This document shows positions 40,542 to 48,934 of a stretch of 64,000 bases of DNA, piece after piece. A program made the position numbers and the translations under genes. The notes below the pieces were generated by a model. It was not told the DNA's origin. It saw nothing but the letters and a program-made list of their open reading frames with translations, and ran no database searches. Source of the stretch: Methylomusa anaerophila (GTDB lineage Bacteria; Bacillota; Negativicutes; Sporomusales; Sporomusaceae); the NCBI RefSeq assembly GCF_003966895.1, contig NZ_AP018449.1, forward strand, positions 3,179,501 through 3,243,500. Reading direction: 5' to 3'. Numbering within the stretch: position 1 is the stretch's first letter; the number at the start of each line of letters is the position of its first letter.

Positions 40542-42089
40542 TTGAAAACACAAGCACAGTTAGAAGCAGAAAATGCGCAATTAAAAGCGCGCGTTCAAGA
40601 GCTGGAAGTATTAAATAAATGGTATGAGGAACAACTGAGACTGAATCGCCAAAAGCAGTTTGGTTCCTCGTCCGAAAAAAGCCAACGCGATGATTTAGCC
40701 CAACTGAATTTGTTTAACGAGGCGGAAGCGGAGCGCCAGCCGTTTATGGCGGAGCCGGATACGCAAACCATCAGTAATCAGCGCCAGAAAGGCAAACGCG
40801 GCGAATCAATCAAACACTTGCCGGTAGAAGTCATCGAATATACACTGCCTGAGACGGACCAAGCTTGTCCTCAGTGCGGCCAAGAGCTGCATGTCATGAG
40901 CAAGGAAGTTCGCAAAGAATTGACGATCATTCCCGCCAAAGTGAAGGTGATTGAGCACGTAAGCTATGTCTATAGCTGCCGCAATTGTGAAAAAACCAAT
41001 ATTGAGACGCCCGTTATCACCGCCGCAGCGCCCAAGGCGCTGCTACCCAAAAGCCTGGTGTCTGCTGAGTTTTTGGCCTATATTATGAGCCAAAAGTTTA
41101 TCAATGCGATGCCGCTGTATCGCCAGGAGCAAGAATTCAAGCGATTAGGCGTTGTACTTTCCCGCCAAAACTTATCCAATTGGGTTATCAAAGGCGCGGG
41201 ACTATTGGATCCTCTTTTAGCCATACTGAAGCAAGAGCTGCTCGCCCGGCCAGTGCTACACGCCGATGAGACCACGCTAGAAGTGTTGTGTGAACCGGGC
41301 AGGCCAGCGCAAGCCGATTCCTACATGTGGGTATATCGGACTTCTGGCGATACGAATCGCCCGATTGTGCTCTACGACTATCGTGAGGGGCGCAGCGGAC
41401 AATTTGCCAAGGACTATCTGGCGGGCTTTACGGGCTATCTCCACACCGATGGTTGGAATGGCTATCACAAGGTCGAAGATGCGGGAGTTACCTTATGCGG
41501 TTGCTGGGCCCATGCGCGGAGAAAATTCAAGGAAGCGTTGGTTGGCGCAGGCACCAAGCAGGCCGATAGTCCGGAAGGTATAGGTTTTGCCTACTGCAAT
41601 CAACTGTTTGCAGTCGAAAAAAAGGCAGAGCAAATGACTCCGGAAGATCGGCATGAGCTAAGGCAAAAAGAAAGCAAACTTATTGTTGAAGCTTTTTATC
41701 GATGGGTAGAAGCCTGCTGGGCCAATACCTTGCCGCAAAGTTTATTGGGCAAGGCGCTTACGTATGTCCAAAATCAGCAGAAATATTTGCTGGCCTTTTT
41801 GGCCGATGGCCGTATTGAACTATCGAACAACCGAGCGGAACGGTCGATCAAGCCTTTTGTCATCGGTCGCAAAAACTGGTTGTTCTGCAATACCCCTGGC
41901 GGAGCAAAATCCTCTGCCGCTATATACAGCCTGATTCAAACAGCCATGGAGAACAGTCTCAATCCGCAGGCTTATTTGGAATATGTCTTTAAGCAGATTC
42001 AGCAGCAAAACGATATCGATGTTGGAAAACTGCTTCCTTGGGCTAAAGAAATTCCCGAAAGCTGCAAGATGCTGATTAATGGATCATAG
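40542..42089 (+). CDS. tnpC: IS66 transposase TnpC
   Basis: 515 residues. Coiled-coil N-terminus (AQLEAENAQLKARVQELEVL), zinc-finger CPQCGQELHV...CRNCEK, then the DDE core: VLHADETTLEV, YLHTDGWNGYHKV and LSNNRAERSIKPFVIGRKNW. TTG start with GAGGA 9 nt upstream. Appears intact. Confidence 0.94.
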   Translation: MKTQAQLEAENAQLKARVQELEVLNKWYEEQLRLNRQKQFGSSSEKSQRDDLAQLNLFNEAEAERQPFMAEPDTQTISNQRQKGKRGESIKHLPVEVIEYTLPETDQACPQCGQELHVMSKEVRKELTIIPAKVKVIEHVSYVYSCRNCEKTNIETPVITAAAPKALLPKSLVSAEFLAYIMSQKFINAMPLYRQEQEFKRLGVVLSRQNLSNWVIKGAGLLDPLLAILKQELLARPVLHADETTLEVLCEPGRPAQADSYMWVYRTSGDTNRPIVLYDYREGRSGQFAKDYLAGFTGYLHTDGWNGYHKVEDAGVTLCGCWAHARRKFKEALVGAGTKQADSPEGIGFAYCNQLFAVEKKAEQMTPEDRHELRQKESKLIVEAFYRWVEACWANTLPQSLLGKALTYVQNQQKYLLAFLADGRIELSNNRAERSIKPFVIGRKNWLFCNTPGGAKSSAAIYSLIQTAMENSLNPQAYLEYVFKQIQQQNDIDVGKLLPWAKEIPESCKMLINGS

Positions 42090-42175
42090 TCTCACCCGCG
42101 CGCATCACCTGGTACTTTGCTTTAGCGTACATCAGGTGATTTTTCATTTCCAGGTGGTGCTGCGTTGACGCTTAC

Positions 42176-42961
42176 TAAAAAGCGTATGTCCACATTGAAA
42201 CATGGCGAAATCGCTCTCTTCAGGGCGGTAAATATCCTTATGTTTACGTAGATGGAATTTACCTGAAGCGCAATTGGGGCGGCGAATACGAAAACGTAAG
42301 CATCCTTGTGGCTATTGCAGTCAATGAAGACGGCTATCGTGAAGTCATTGGCGCTGCAGAAGGAATGAAAGAAGATAAAACAAGCTGGCTGGAGTTTTTT
42401 CAGAGCCTGAGGGGGCGTGGGTTGGCCGCAGTTAGGCTAATTATTGGTGACAAATGCCTGGGCATGTTAGAAGCCGTTGGCGAAGTATTTCCCGAAGCCA
42501 AATATCAACGCTGTAGCATTCATTTTTATCGCAATGTTTTTTCTGTTGTAGCACGGTCTAAAGTCAAAATCGTAGCCAAAATGTTAAAAGCAATTCATGC
42601 TCAGGAAAGTAAAAAGGCAGCCCGAGAAAAGGCATTGCAAGTAGTGGAAACCTTGCGGGAAATGAAGTTAAAGGAGGCTGCTGCAAAAATAGAAACTGGC
42701 ATTGATGAAACCTTAACCTATATGGAATTTCCTTTTGAACATTGGACAAGAATTCGAACCAATAACGCCATTGAGAGATTAAATCGGGAGATTCGGCGTC
42801 GCACCAGAGTCGTCGGGACCTTTCCTGACGGCAATTCTGCTTTAATGCTGGTCTGTGCTCGTCTTCGTCATGTAGCCGGAACACAATGGGGTAGTAAAAA
42901 ATATATGAATATGAAACATCTGGAAATAACCGGCTTTGAGTCGGATTCTATAGCTGGCTGA
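42176..42961 (+). pseudogene. IS256-family transposase, 3' part
   Basis: Continues AYVHIETWRNRSLQGGKYPY, VYVDGIYLKRNWGGEYENVS with the first catalytic Asp, GDKCLGMLEAVGEVFPEAKY, QRCSIHFYRNV with the second, and TNNAIERLNREIRRRTRVVG with the Glu. All catalytic residues are kept; only the IS66 insertion disrupts the gene. Confidence 0.9.
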
Positions 42962-43017
42962 TCTTATTTCCATCTGACTGCAAACGAATTTGCGCAAAAC
43001 TCTTGACGGTACCTAAT

Positions 43018-43266
43018 TATCTATAATCTAACGTATGTAAAATCACCCACAAGCAAATCCTAAATGGTAGCTATGAAAAATGAGGTGATGGTAAGTGACG
43101 ACGGAGCACGTTAACCACCTGGCGAATGAAAAGAGTCCATACCTATTACAGCACGCGCATAATCCGATTGACTGGTATCCGTGGGGTGAAAAAGCATTTG
43201 AGAAAGCTTTGATGGAAGATAAGCCGATTTTTTTAAGTATCGGCTATAGTACGTGCCATTGGTGCC
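43018..43266 (+). pseudogene. DUF255 thioredoxin-like gene, 5' fragment (repeat copy A3)
   Basis: Leader ACGTATGTAAAATCACCCAC and GGTAGCTATGAAAAATGAGG, then GTG 43095: [57 protein letters not shown]. It ends at the core GGTGCC (43261-43266) and then a stop. It differs from A2 and A4 at many codons (SIGYS instead of SCGYS), so it derives from a different gene copy or strain, not from a recent local duplication. The IS256 element removed the promoter. Confidence 0.87.
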
Positions 43267-43317
43267 AGGTTTGTTAAAGTAACAAGTTTTTTACGAGATT
43301 ACAATATATGTATTCTT

Positions 43318-43352
43318 AGAAGCTCTAGCAATCGACTTGGAGCTTCTTTTGT
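43318..43352 (+). terminator. Terminator just inside the A3 junction
   Basis: AGAAGCTC (43318-43325) / GAGCTTCT (43340-43347), followed by TTTGTGTTG. No gene lies between the junction and this hairpin. Confidence 0.75.
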
Positions 43353-43425
43353 GTTGATCATTCACAATTTGGGGATTATATCATATAATAAGAAGTAAGA
43401 AATCTTACTTCTTACGGAGGGCGAC

Positions 43426-43764
43426 ATGACCGAGTATAATGTGACAATTAGTAGTAAGGGGCAAATTGTTTTACCCAAGGAAGTTCGGGATCAATTTAAA
43501 CTATCAAATGGTAGCAAGGTTAAAGTCATAGTGGATGGAGATACGATTGTGCTTAAACCCCGAAGTATAGCAGATGAATTGCAAGAGCTTGTTCTGGCGG
43601 ACATAGTGAAAGATGGTAAACTGGTAACACCGGAAACCGTTAAAAAATATCAGACGCAGTTAAATAAAGCGTTGGACCATATGGTGGCGGAAGCAGAGCA
43701 AGAGTACAATAATAAAGAATATGTGTCTCTTGCTGATTTAAAACAGGAAAACAATCATGTATGA
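43426..43764 (+). CDS. AbrB/MazE-type antitoxin
   Basis: 112 residues. SpoVT/AbrB swapped-hairpin domain: YNVTISSKGQIVLPKEVRDQ then LSNGSKVKVIVDGDTIVLKP. The C-terminal 60 residues are helical and would wrap the toxin. TACGGAGG precedes the ATG; AAGTAAGAAATCTTACTT just upstream (43391-43408) is an inverted repeat fit for an autoregulatory operator. Overlaps the RelE-type gene by 8 nt. Confidence 0.9.
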   Translation: MTEYNVTISSKGQIVLPKEVRDQFKLSNGSKVKVIVDGDTIVLKPRSIADELQELVLADIVKDGKLVTPETVKKYQTQLNKALDHMVAEAEQEYNNKEYVSLADLKQENNHV

Positions 43765-43990
43765 GTTGGTTGTTCTTAATTCTGCAGCCAAGCAACTAAG
43801 TAAATTTGATAAACCAGTTCGAAATAAAATAATTGCAGTGCTCGGAGAGATAGCCGCGAATCCTTTCATTGGAGATCGGTTAAAAGGAGATTTAGCAACA
43901 CTATATTCTTATCATCTGAAAGCGGCGGGTGTTGAATATCGAATAGCTTATCAAATTAAAGAGCAAGAAGTAGTTGTCATCGTTATGTAG
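43757..43990 (+). CDS. RelE/ParE-type toxin with premature stop
   Basis: 77 residues. YELVVLNSAAKQLSKFDKPV, LKGDLATLYSYHLKAAGVEY, RIAYQIKEQEVVVIVM is the RelE/ParE fold. A TAG at 43988-43990 is followed in the same frame by IGTRENFYEELKKRF and a TAA at 44036, exactly the usual family C-terminus. So a nonsense change or a one-codon insertion truncated it. RelE-type toxins need the C-terminal strand and helix for activity, so it is likely harmless now, leaving the antitoxin orphaned. Confidence 0.82.
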   Translation: MYELVVLNSAAKQLSKFDKPVRNKIIAVLGEIAANPFIGDRLKGDLATLYSYHLKAAGVEYRIAYQIKEQEVVVIVM

Positions 43991-44173
43991 ATCGGAACGC
44001 GAGAAAATTTTTACGAAGAACTAAAAAAACGATTTTAAATAAACGGTTCTAAGGGCATAGGATGGTATGTGTCTGGTAGTTTGCTTGCATTAGAGGGGTG
44101 ACAGTTTATAGAAATGTCGGCTAGTGATTTAATTATAAAGGGAATATATTACATTACCTATACTATATCTGGT

Positions 44174-44325
44174 GATTCTGATTCACGTTTAAATAGACAT
44201 TGGTTAAATTATTGACGGATGTATGTTTAATGTTTCGCGGCATGTACTGGAACATGAAAATGCCTATGGAGCCAGTAAATTCAAGGAGTTCTGTTTTTGT
44301 TCCATTTTGTCATGACAGTGGTGCC
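44174..44325 (+). repeat. B-type cassette junction B1
   Basis: Outer motif GATTCTGATTCACGTTTAAA, one 16-bp repeat CGGCATGTACTGGAAC (44238-44253), a conserved ~65-nt stretch, GTTCCATTTTGTCATGACAG and core GGTGCC (44320-44325). After the core AGGTTCATTAAAGTAACA is as in the other junctions. The single 16-mer lies 64 nt from the outer motif, as the first repeat does in B2 and B4, and 67 nt from the core, as the third does in B2: a hybrid from deletion between repeats. Confidence 0.8.
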
Positions 44326-44345
44326 AGGTTCATTAAAGTAACAGG

Positions 44346-44392
44346 TAATCCGACTAGTTTAGCATTATTTTAGAACTGGCCGGATTATTTTT
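44346..44392 (+). terminator. Terminator just inside the B1 junction
   Basis: TAATCCG (44346-44352) / CGGATTA (44381-44387) with an inner AGTT/AACT pairing, then TTTTT. It starts 3 nt after the conserved GTAACA. Confidence 0.7.
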
Positions 44393-44455
44393 AATTGGAA
44401 TTTATAAACAATTTATAGCTGTGTTATAATATAAATATGGAAGGGAGTGACGGGC

Positions 44456-44788
44456 GTGAGTAAGCAGACCAATGTCAGAGAAAATCTTGAAAGCGTAATT
44501 CGTGTTATTCAAAATAGTATAGATGTGAAAAAGATATATTTATTCGGTTCTTATACAGATAATACGTATACTGATGATAGTGATCTTGACTTATGTATCG
44601 TCGCTTCTTTAGCCGGTTTACGCAAAATTGATATTTTACGTAAGATAAGAAAAGCGATGATGCAGGATGTAGACATGCCGGTTGATTTGCTAGTATATGA
44701 TGATGATGAATTCAATGAACGCGTAGTTTCAGCAGCAACCATGGAGCATAAAATTGCCCATGAGGGAGTACTCTTATATGAACAATAA
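44456..44788 (+). CDS. MNT-type nucleotidyltransferase antitoxin (MntA-like)
   Basis: 110 residues. YLFGSYTDNTYTDDSDLDLC is the minimal-nucleotidyltransferase motif GS-x10-DxD (about 25-44). Such proteins inactivate the partner HEPN toxin by adding AMP to it. GTG 44456 is preferred, with GGAAGGGAG upstream; a GTG at 44447 is inside that site. It overlaps the HEPN gene by 11 nt, the usual order for this module. Confidence 0.88.
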   Translation: MSKQTNVRENLESVIRVIQNSIDVKKIYLFGSYTDNTYTDDSDLDLCIVASLAGLRKIDILRKIRKAMMQDVDMPVDLLVYDDDEFNERVVSAATMEHKIAHEGVLLYEQ

Positions 44789-45167
44789 TTTGGTTGCGCA
44801 AGAATGGTTTCGCTATGCTAAGCAGGATTTAGATTCGGCTATTTATTTGCAAGAAATGCAGCCAGTTCCGGTTGAAATTATTTGTTATCATTGTCAGCAG
44901 AGTGCGGAAAAATATTTAAAAGGATTTATTGCTTTTCATGGTGGAGCAATTCAGCGGGTTCATGATTTAGTGGCTTTAAACAAGACCTGCATGAAATATG
45001 ACGAAAATTTCATGCAGATCAGGGAAGAATGTTTAAATTTAACTGATTATGGAGTGCAGGCAAGATATCCATTTAGCTTGGAACTAAACGAGACCGATGC
45101 TCATTTAGCTGTTAAAAGTGCAGAGCAAGTACAGGCATTTTTAAAGGGAAAGATAAACATGACATAA
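44778..45167 (+). CDS. HEPN-domain toxin (HepT-like)
   Basis: 129 residues, all helical. AQEWFRYAKQDLDSAIYLQE then YHCQQSAEKYLKGFIAFHGG and HDLVALNKTCMKYDE are the classical HEPN signatures. The family has an RNase R-x4-6-H site, but here a strict one is not evident; the YGVQARYP end matches the branch found with MNT proteins. The start overlaps the MNT gene. Confidence 0.88.
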   Translation: MNNNLVAQEWFRYAKQDLDSAIYLQEMQPVPVEIICYHCQQSAEKYLKGFIAFHGGAIQRVHDLVALNKTCMKYDENFMQIREECLNLTDYGVQARYPFSLELNETDAHLAVKSAEQVQAFLKGKINMT

Positions 45168-45212
45168 AGAAATAGGCTCTAATCTTGCTAGTGGATTAGG
45201 GTTTATTTCTTT
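45166..45212 (+). terminator. Terminator after MNT/HEPN pair
   Basis: AAAGAAATA and CTAATC on the left pair with GATTAG and TATTTCTTT on the right. It ends close to the ribosome site of the next gene. Confidence 0.6.
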
Positions 45213-45229
45213 ATTTGATGGAGGTTAGA

Positions 45230-46318
45230 ATGCTAATTCAATGTACAAAAAAACTTCTTGAAGAATTAAAAATAGAACCTGTACTAGTAAATACCAGTGA
45301 GCCGGCATTATTTTCATGGCATGCTAACTTAATTACTGTCAATCGTAAAAAAACAGTGGTATTAGTGAACGACAGCAATCATTATGTCATAGTACTCTAT
45401 GGGATAAAAGCGAGAAACTTTAAAAATCTTGATGAGCTTATAACCTTTAGTATTAGGGAAACCTTATTAGCTGAGTGTATGAAACCTGAGCTGGTTGAGA
45501 ATTTTACTCAACATTCGCCGGTAGTTACTTATGCTAAAACAAAAGACCGGTCAAGTGTTGCCAAAATGAACAAGGCTTGTGAAATGGTATATTGGCATGC
45601 AGATGAATTACAGAGTAATATGGTTATTCAAAGCTCTGTTAATCGACGGGTGAGTACTCATCTTGTAGGCATTGGCAAAGGGGCTTATAAACATCCTAAT
45701 GAATGCTTATATAAAGATCTGGAAAATTTTACGGGAACTTCAATTTTTGACTGTCAGGCAGTGGAGCTAATGATTACCCTTGAACTTACCGACTATAAAG
45801 TTTGGCGCAAGGTGGTTGTTCCGCTACATTTTACTTTTCTGCAGTTACATCATATATTACAGATACTCTTTACTTGGCAGGGTTGTCATTTGCATGATTT
45901 TAATGTTATTGACAAGGATAAGGCAATCACCAATATCGTGTGCGGGGAAGATGCCTTTGAATATCCTAAGGACATTCCCATGATCAAGGAAGCGGATTGT
46001 AAATTATCCGAATACATTCCTAAATATTTAACAATACAATATACTTATGATTTTGGTGATGATTGGCGACATTGGATTGAAGTGGGTAATGTAATCGAAA
46101 CCTATCCACATAATTATTCGGTTTGCGTAGAAGGGGAGGGAAATGCTCCACCCGAGGACGTAGGCGGAGAACCGGGATATTACGATTTTTTAGAAATAAT
46201 AGCTGATCCCAAACATCCGGACCATAAGGAGATGATAAACTGGTCTCAAATGCAGGGATATCAGAATTTCAATATTGAGCTTATAAATCACAAACTTAAA
46301 GGTTATGGAAATCTGTAA
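45230..46318 (+). CDS. pRiA4b ORF-3-like protein with DUF6933-like N-terminus
   Basis: 362 residues. The C-terminal half (about 180-345) is the plasmid pRiA4b ORF-3 family domain: ELTDYKVWRKVVVPLHFTFL, TYDFGDDWRHWIEVGNVIE and GNAPPEDVGGEPGYYDFLEI. The N-terminal ~165 residues (MLIQCTKKLLEELKI... SWHANLITVNRKKTVVLVND) match the DUF6933 type often fused to it. Biochemical role unknown; such proteins are frequent passengers on mobile elements. GGAGG lies 6 nt before ATG 45230. Confidence 0.82.
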   Translation: MLIQCTKKLLEELKIEPVLVNTSEPALFSWHANLITVNRKKTVVLVNDSNHYVIVLYGIKARNFKNLDELITFSIRETLLAECMKPELVENFTQHSPVVTYAKTKDRSSVAKMNKACEMVYWHADELQSNMVIQSSVNRRVSTHLVGIGKGAYKHPNECLYKDLENFTGTSIFDCQAVELMITLELTDYKVWRKVVVPLHFTFLQLHHILQILFTWQGCHLHDFNVIDKDKAITNIVCGEDAFEYPKDIPMIKEADCKLSEYIPKYLTIQYTYDFGDDWRHWIEVGNVIETYPHNYSVCVEGEGNAPPEDVGGEPGYYDFLEIIADPKHPDHKEMINWSQMQGYQNFNIELINHKLKGYGNL

Positions 46319-46360
46319 TCGACTAGGAAGTGCCCATTGTAATAGGACATAGGTAAAATT

Positions 46361-46604
46361 TCTGATTCACGCTATTAATAGACATTGATCAAATTCATTG
46401 ACTAAGGTTTATATAAATGTATTGTGGCATGTTCTGGAACAAAATTATGAGGGCGTAAAGCCAGGAATCATATGAATTATCAACAATTTAAAGTGGCACG
46501 TTATGGAACTATCTAATGGCATGTACTGGAACATGAAAATGCCTATGGAGCCAGTAAATTCAAGGAGTTCTATTTTTGTTCCATTTTGTCATGACAGTGG
46601 TGCC
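46361..46604 (+). repeat. B-type cassette junction B2
   Basis: Outer motif CTGATTCACGCTATTAATAG, then three 16-bp repeats: TGGCATGTTCTGGAAC (46425-46440), TGGCACGTTATGGAAC (46494-46509) and TGGCATGTACTGGAAC (46517-46532). Then GTTCCATTTTGTCATGACAG and core GGTGCC (46599-46604), followed by ATGTTCATTAAAGTAACA. The last ~110 bp are almost identical to B1. A weak AGCC/GGCT hairpin plus TTTTT at 46671-46694 may be this cassette's terminator. Confidence 0.85.
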
Positions 46605-46820
46605 ATGTTCATTAAAGTAACACTTTATTTCCAATATGTTGTATGAAAAGCGAAACTCGGAGTGGTTAAAAGCCATATCCGGGCTATCTTTTTGACCGAA
46701 AGGGGCTGTTTGCTTCCAAACAAGTATCCTTTCTGGATACCATGTGGAAATTTGATAATTAGTAGGCGCCATTTCTGGCCTAATAGCAGAGACGCTTGAT
46801 GTAGGTATGTCTCTATAGTA

Positions 46821-46859
46821 CTTGATATTAATGTAACGTTGCGTTACAATAATATCAAG
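46821..46859. promoter_or_regulatory. 39-bp palindrome before an HTH gene
   Basis: CTTGATATTAATGTAAC-GTTGC-GTTACAATAATATCAAG, arms matching at 16 of 17 positions. It lies 25 nt before the start of a gene with a DNA-binding domain, so an operator for autoregulation is plausible; an RNA hairpin is the alternative. Confidence 0.45.
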
Positions 46860-46883
46860 CTATTATTTATTGGAGGGTTCCCT

Positions 46884-47657
46884 ATGGATATTAAGGAAGG
46901 ACTATTCCGAGAGAATTATCTATTTACACGGGAAGATATTTTAAAATCATTAGAGTTGTTTATTGAACACGAAAGATTAAATGAAGAGTCCGTCTATTCA
47001 AGCGAAGTTGTAAAAAACAGAATTAAACTATGTGAAAAATTTGTTGCGGCAATAAGAAAATGCAAACTTCCGATCTTAACAGAACTTTGGTGGTATTATG
47101 AATATCAGTTTTTAGAGAATAGCATGGAGCTGAATTTATGTCAGGCTGATGAGATTGAAGTTGAAAATGATGAAATTAGTAGCATGACCTCATCCGTAGA
47201 ACACACTTTAATCACGGTTGAATGCGATTACCTTACAGTGGAGCAATATGCCGCTATGCATAATGTAGAATCTGTTACCATAAGGCAATGGATAAGACGC
47301 GGGAAATTAAGACATGCCAAAAAGAATGGACGCGATTGGTTGATCCCTGACACTGAAGATAAGCCCCGGCGTGGTTTTAGCAGTGTGCAGTATATAGTAG
47401 AAAATGAAGCAAAAATTGAAAGTGATGAATTTCCGTTATTAGCGGTATCCGAATCAATTTTTATTGTTCAAGATAAAAATAACAAAAATAAGTTCATTTG
47501 TTATCTTAATAATTATAAAACTAAATTTAACAGTAATATTGAACTGACCAGAAGTGAAGTTGAACGACTGGAACATACTATTATTGAATCGGGAAAAGCG
47601 AGAGTTGAAGCGAATATACAATACGTCCCATATATTATTAGAGATACGGAAGGATGA
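46884..47657 (+). CDS. Helix-turn-helix (excisionase/MerR-like) domain protein
   Basis: 257 residues. Residues about 116-160 (YLTVEQYAAMHNVESVTIRQ, WIRRGKLRHAKKNGRDWLIP) form an HTH_17-type winged domain as in excisionases. N-terminal ~110 and C-terminal ~95 residues have no recognised domain. TGGAGGG precedes ATG 46884. It may regulate the cassette or bind array DNA; the flanking architecture makes an excision-factor role worth testing, but most such proteins are simple regulators. Confidence 0.65.
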   Translation: MDIKEGLFRENYLFTREDILKSLELFIEHERLNEESVYSSEVVKNRIKLCEKFVAAIRKCKLPILTELWWYYEYQFLENSMELNLCQADEIEVENDEISSMTSSVEHTLITVECDYLTVEQYAAMHNVESVTIRQWIRRGKLRHAKKNGRDWLIPDTEDKPRRGFSSVQYIVENEAKIESDEFPLLAVSESIFIVQDKNNKNKFICYLNNYKTKFNSNIELTRSEVERLEHTIIESGKARVEANIQYVPYIIRDTEG

Positions 47658-47879
47658 ATAATCGGCGTGGATTTCTATAAGGTACATAATAACCAGGAGT
47701 TTGGTCTTTTATGGGAAATGTATAATTTATAAAGTAAAAAGAGGCGGACTCAATGGAAAGATGACAATAACCCTATCCTCTTAATATCCAAAAGATAATT
47801 GCGAAACCAGAATTGAATTTGATTCTAGGCCAAGGAGTGGATTTTATGTCCGAGACTCAAAAAACTTTGAAAGCGCAGG

Positions 47880-48356
47880 TTGACAAATATAGACAAGAGA
47901 TCAAGTCAGATTGATTTAATAAATAAGCAAAACCTATCAAAGAATGAAGTAATTAATGAATTATTTGCCTTTTCACAAAAAACAACTTTCCAATTCCTCG
48001 CAGGAAAGCAGAGCTTTAAACAGAGATGTGATTTTTCAGAAAAATTTACAATGGCATTTTTAAAACCAATAAAAATTGACCCCAAACTTTTGGATACAAA
48101 ATCAAATTTAAGATTTGAAGTACTTGAGGAATTTTTATCGTGGTTTAACATAAGTATTACTCGATATAAACCATATAAACATGATGTTAATCAACTAGTA
48201 AATGTTCGAAATGCAATAGCTCATGGTGAAAATAGTATAATATTAACTTATTTTGATTTGGAAAAATATATTAAAGTAGTTAATGATTTATTTGATATAA
48301 CAATATTGAACATACATGAATATTTACTTAGTCAAGGATATAAAAAATGTAATTAG
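47880..48356 (+). CDS. HEPN RNase-like protein (MAE_28990 type), N-terminus replaced
   Basis: 158 codons from TTG 47880. VNVRNAIAHGENSI holds the R-x4-H active motif (RNAIAH) of MAE_28990/MAE_18760-like HEPN nucleases, preceded by LEEFLSWFNISITRYKPYKH. The usual ~70 N-terminal residues are missing. Instead an ATG frame at 47847 (MSETQKTLKAQVDKYRQEIK) starts and stops in a different frame just before. So the gene appears to be a fusion remnant; activity doubtful. Confidence 0.55.
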   Translation: MTNIDKRSSQIDLINKQNLSKNEVINELFAFSQKTTFQFLAGKQSFKQRCDFSEKFTMAFLKPIKIDPKLLDTKSNLRFEVLEEFLSWFNISITRYKPYKHDVNQLVNVRNAIAHGENSIILTYFDLEKYIKVVNDLFDITILNIHEYLLSQGYKKCN

Positions 48357-48500
48357 GTATCAGGGGACGAGATTATTGACAACAATATTACTGTGGACTG
48401 AAAATTCTCTAAATTAACTATTGTTTTAGAATATTATATTGCCTGAGGATTAATAGTAAAATTGACTTTTGAAAGAATAATCATATATATAATAAATTCC

Positions 48501-48538
48501 AACCAGTAGTCTCGATATTGCTGGTTGTTTTTCTTTTT
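48501..48538 (+). terminator. Terminator before repeat copy A4
   Basis: AACCAG (48501-48506) / CTGGTT (48521-48526), then GTTTTTCTTTTT, immediately before the A4 promoter. Confidence 0.7.
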
Positions 48539-48539
48539 C

Positions 48540-48568
48540 TTGACTTACCACAACATACCAACTAAAAT
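48540..48568 (+). promoter_or_regulatory. Promoter of DUF255 fragment, copy A4
   Basis: TTGACT, 17-nt spacer, TAAAAT; the same as at copy A1 apart from one spacer base. It drives only a ~64-codon truncated frame before a terminator. Confidence 0.75.
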
Positions 48569-48841
48569 AAAAATAACATCTAACAAATAACGACTATTAA
48601 TTATATAACGTATGTAAAACCACCCGCAAGCAAATCCTAAACAGTAGCTATGAAAACGAGGTGAAGCGAATGTCTGAGAAGCACGTTAACCACCTGGCGA
48701 ATGAGAAGAGTCCATACCTATTGCAGCATGTACATAATCCGATAGACTGGTATCCGTGGGGCGAGGAAGCGTTTGCCAAGGCGAGAGAAGAGGATAAGCC
48801 GGTATTTTTTAGTTGTGGCTATAGTACGTGCCACTGGTGCC
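48569..48841 (+). pseudogene. DUF255 thioredoxin-like gene, 5' fragment (repeat copy A4)
   Basis: Best-preserved copy. Leader ACGTATGTAAAACCACCCGC, GCTATGAAAACGAGGTGAAG, then [57 protein letters not shown]. Core GGTGCC at 48836-48841, then ATGTTCATTAAAGTAACA, where a full-length gene would continue CHVMAHE. The frame stops 9 nt after the core. Confidence 0.88.
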
Positions 48842-48890
48842 ATGTTCATTAAAGTAACATCAAATTTAGCAAAAACATCGTCGAATTTTA

Positions 48891-48934
48891 GATAATCTTG
48901 TCATATTTGTATCAATATGGCAGGGTTATTTTTA
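48891..48934 (+). terminator. Terminator just inside the A4 junction
   Basis: A 16-bp stem with G-U pairs (ATAATCTTGTCATATT against AATATGGCAGGGTTAT), loop of 6, then TTTTTATAT. The gap from here to 49192 contains no other gene. Confidence 0.75.

Larger units (their letters stand above)
39725..42175 (+). mobile_element. IS66-family insertion sequence
   Basis: 2,451 bp. Terminal repeats GTAAGCGTCAAC on both ends (right end inverted) are the IS66 hallmark. The three canonical genes TnpA, TnpB and TnpC are complete. Flanks are AAAAAAGG on the left and TAAAAAGC on the right, similar but not identical to the 8-bp duplication expected. Confidence 0.92.
39201..43007 (+). mobile_element. IS256-family element, interrupted by IS66
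   Basis: Outer ends share TTGCGCAAATT and, further in, GTTTGCAGTC-GATGG in inverted order (39211-39259 and 42968-42999), as expected for IS256 ends; exact termini are estimates. The transposase is split at 39724/42176 by an IS66 element. No clear target duplication is visible. It abuts repeat copy A3 and has removed that copy's promoter. Confidence 0.75.
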
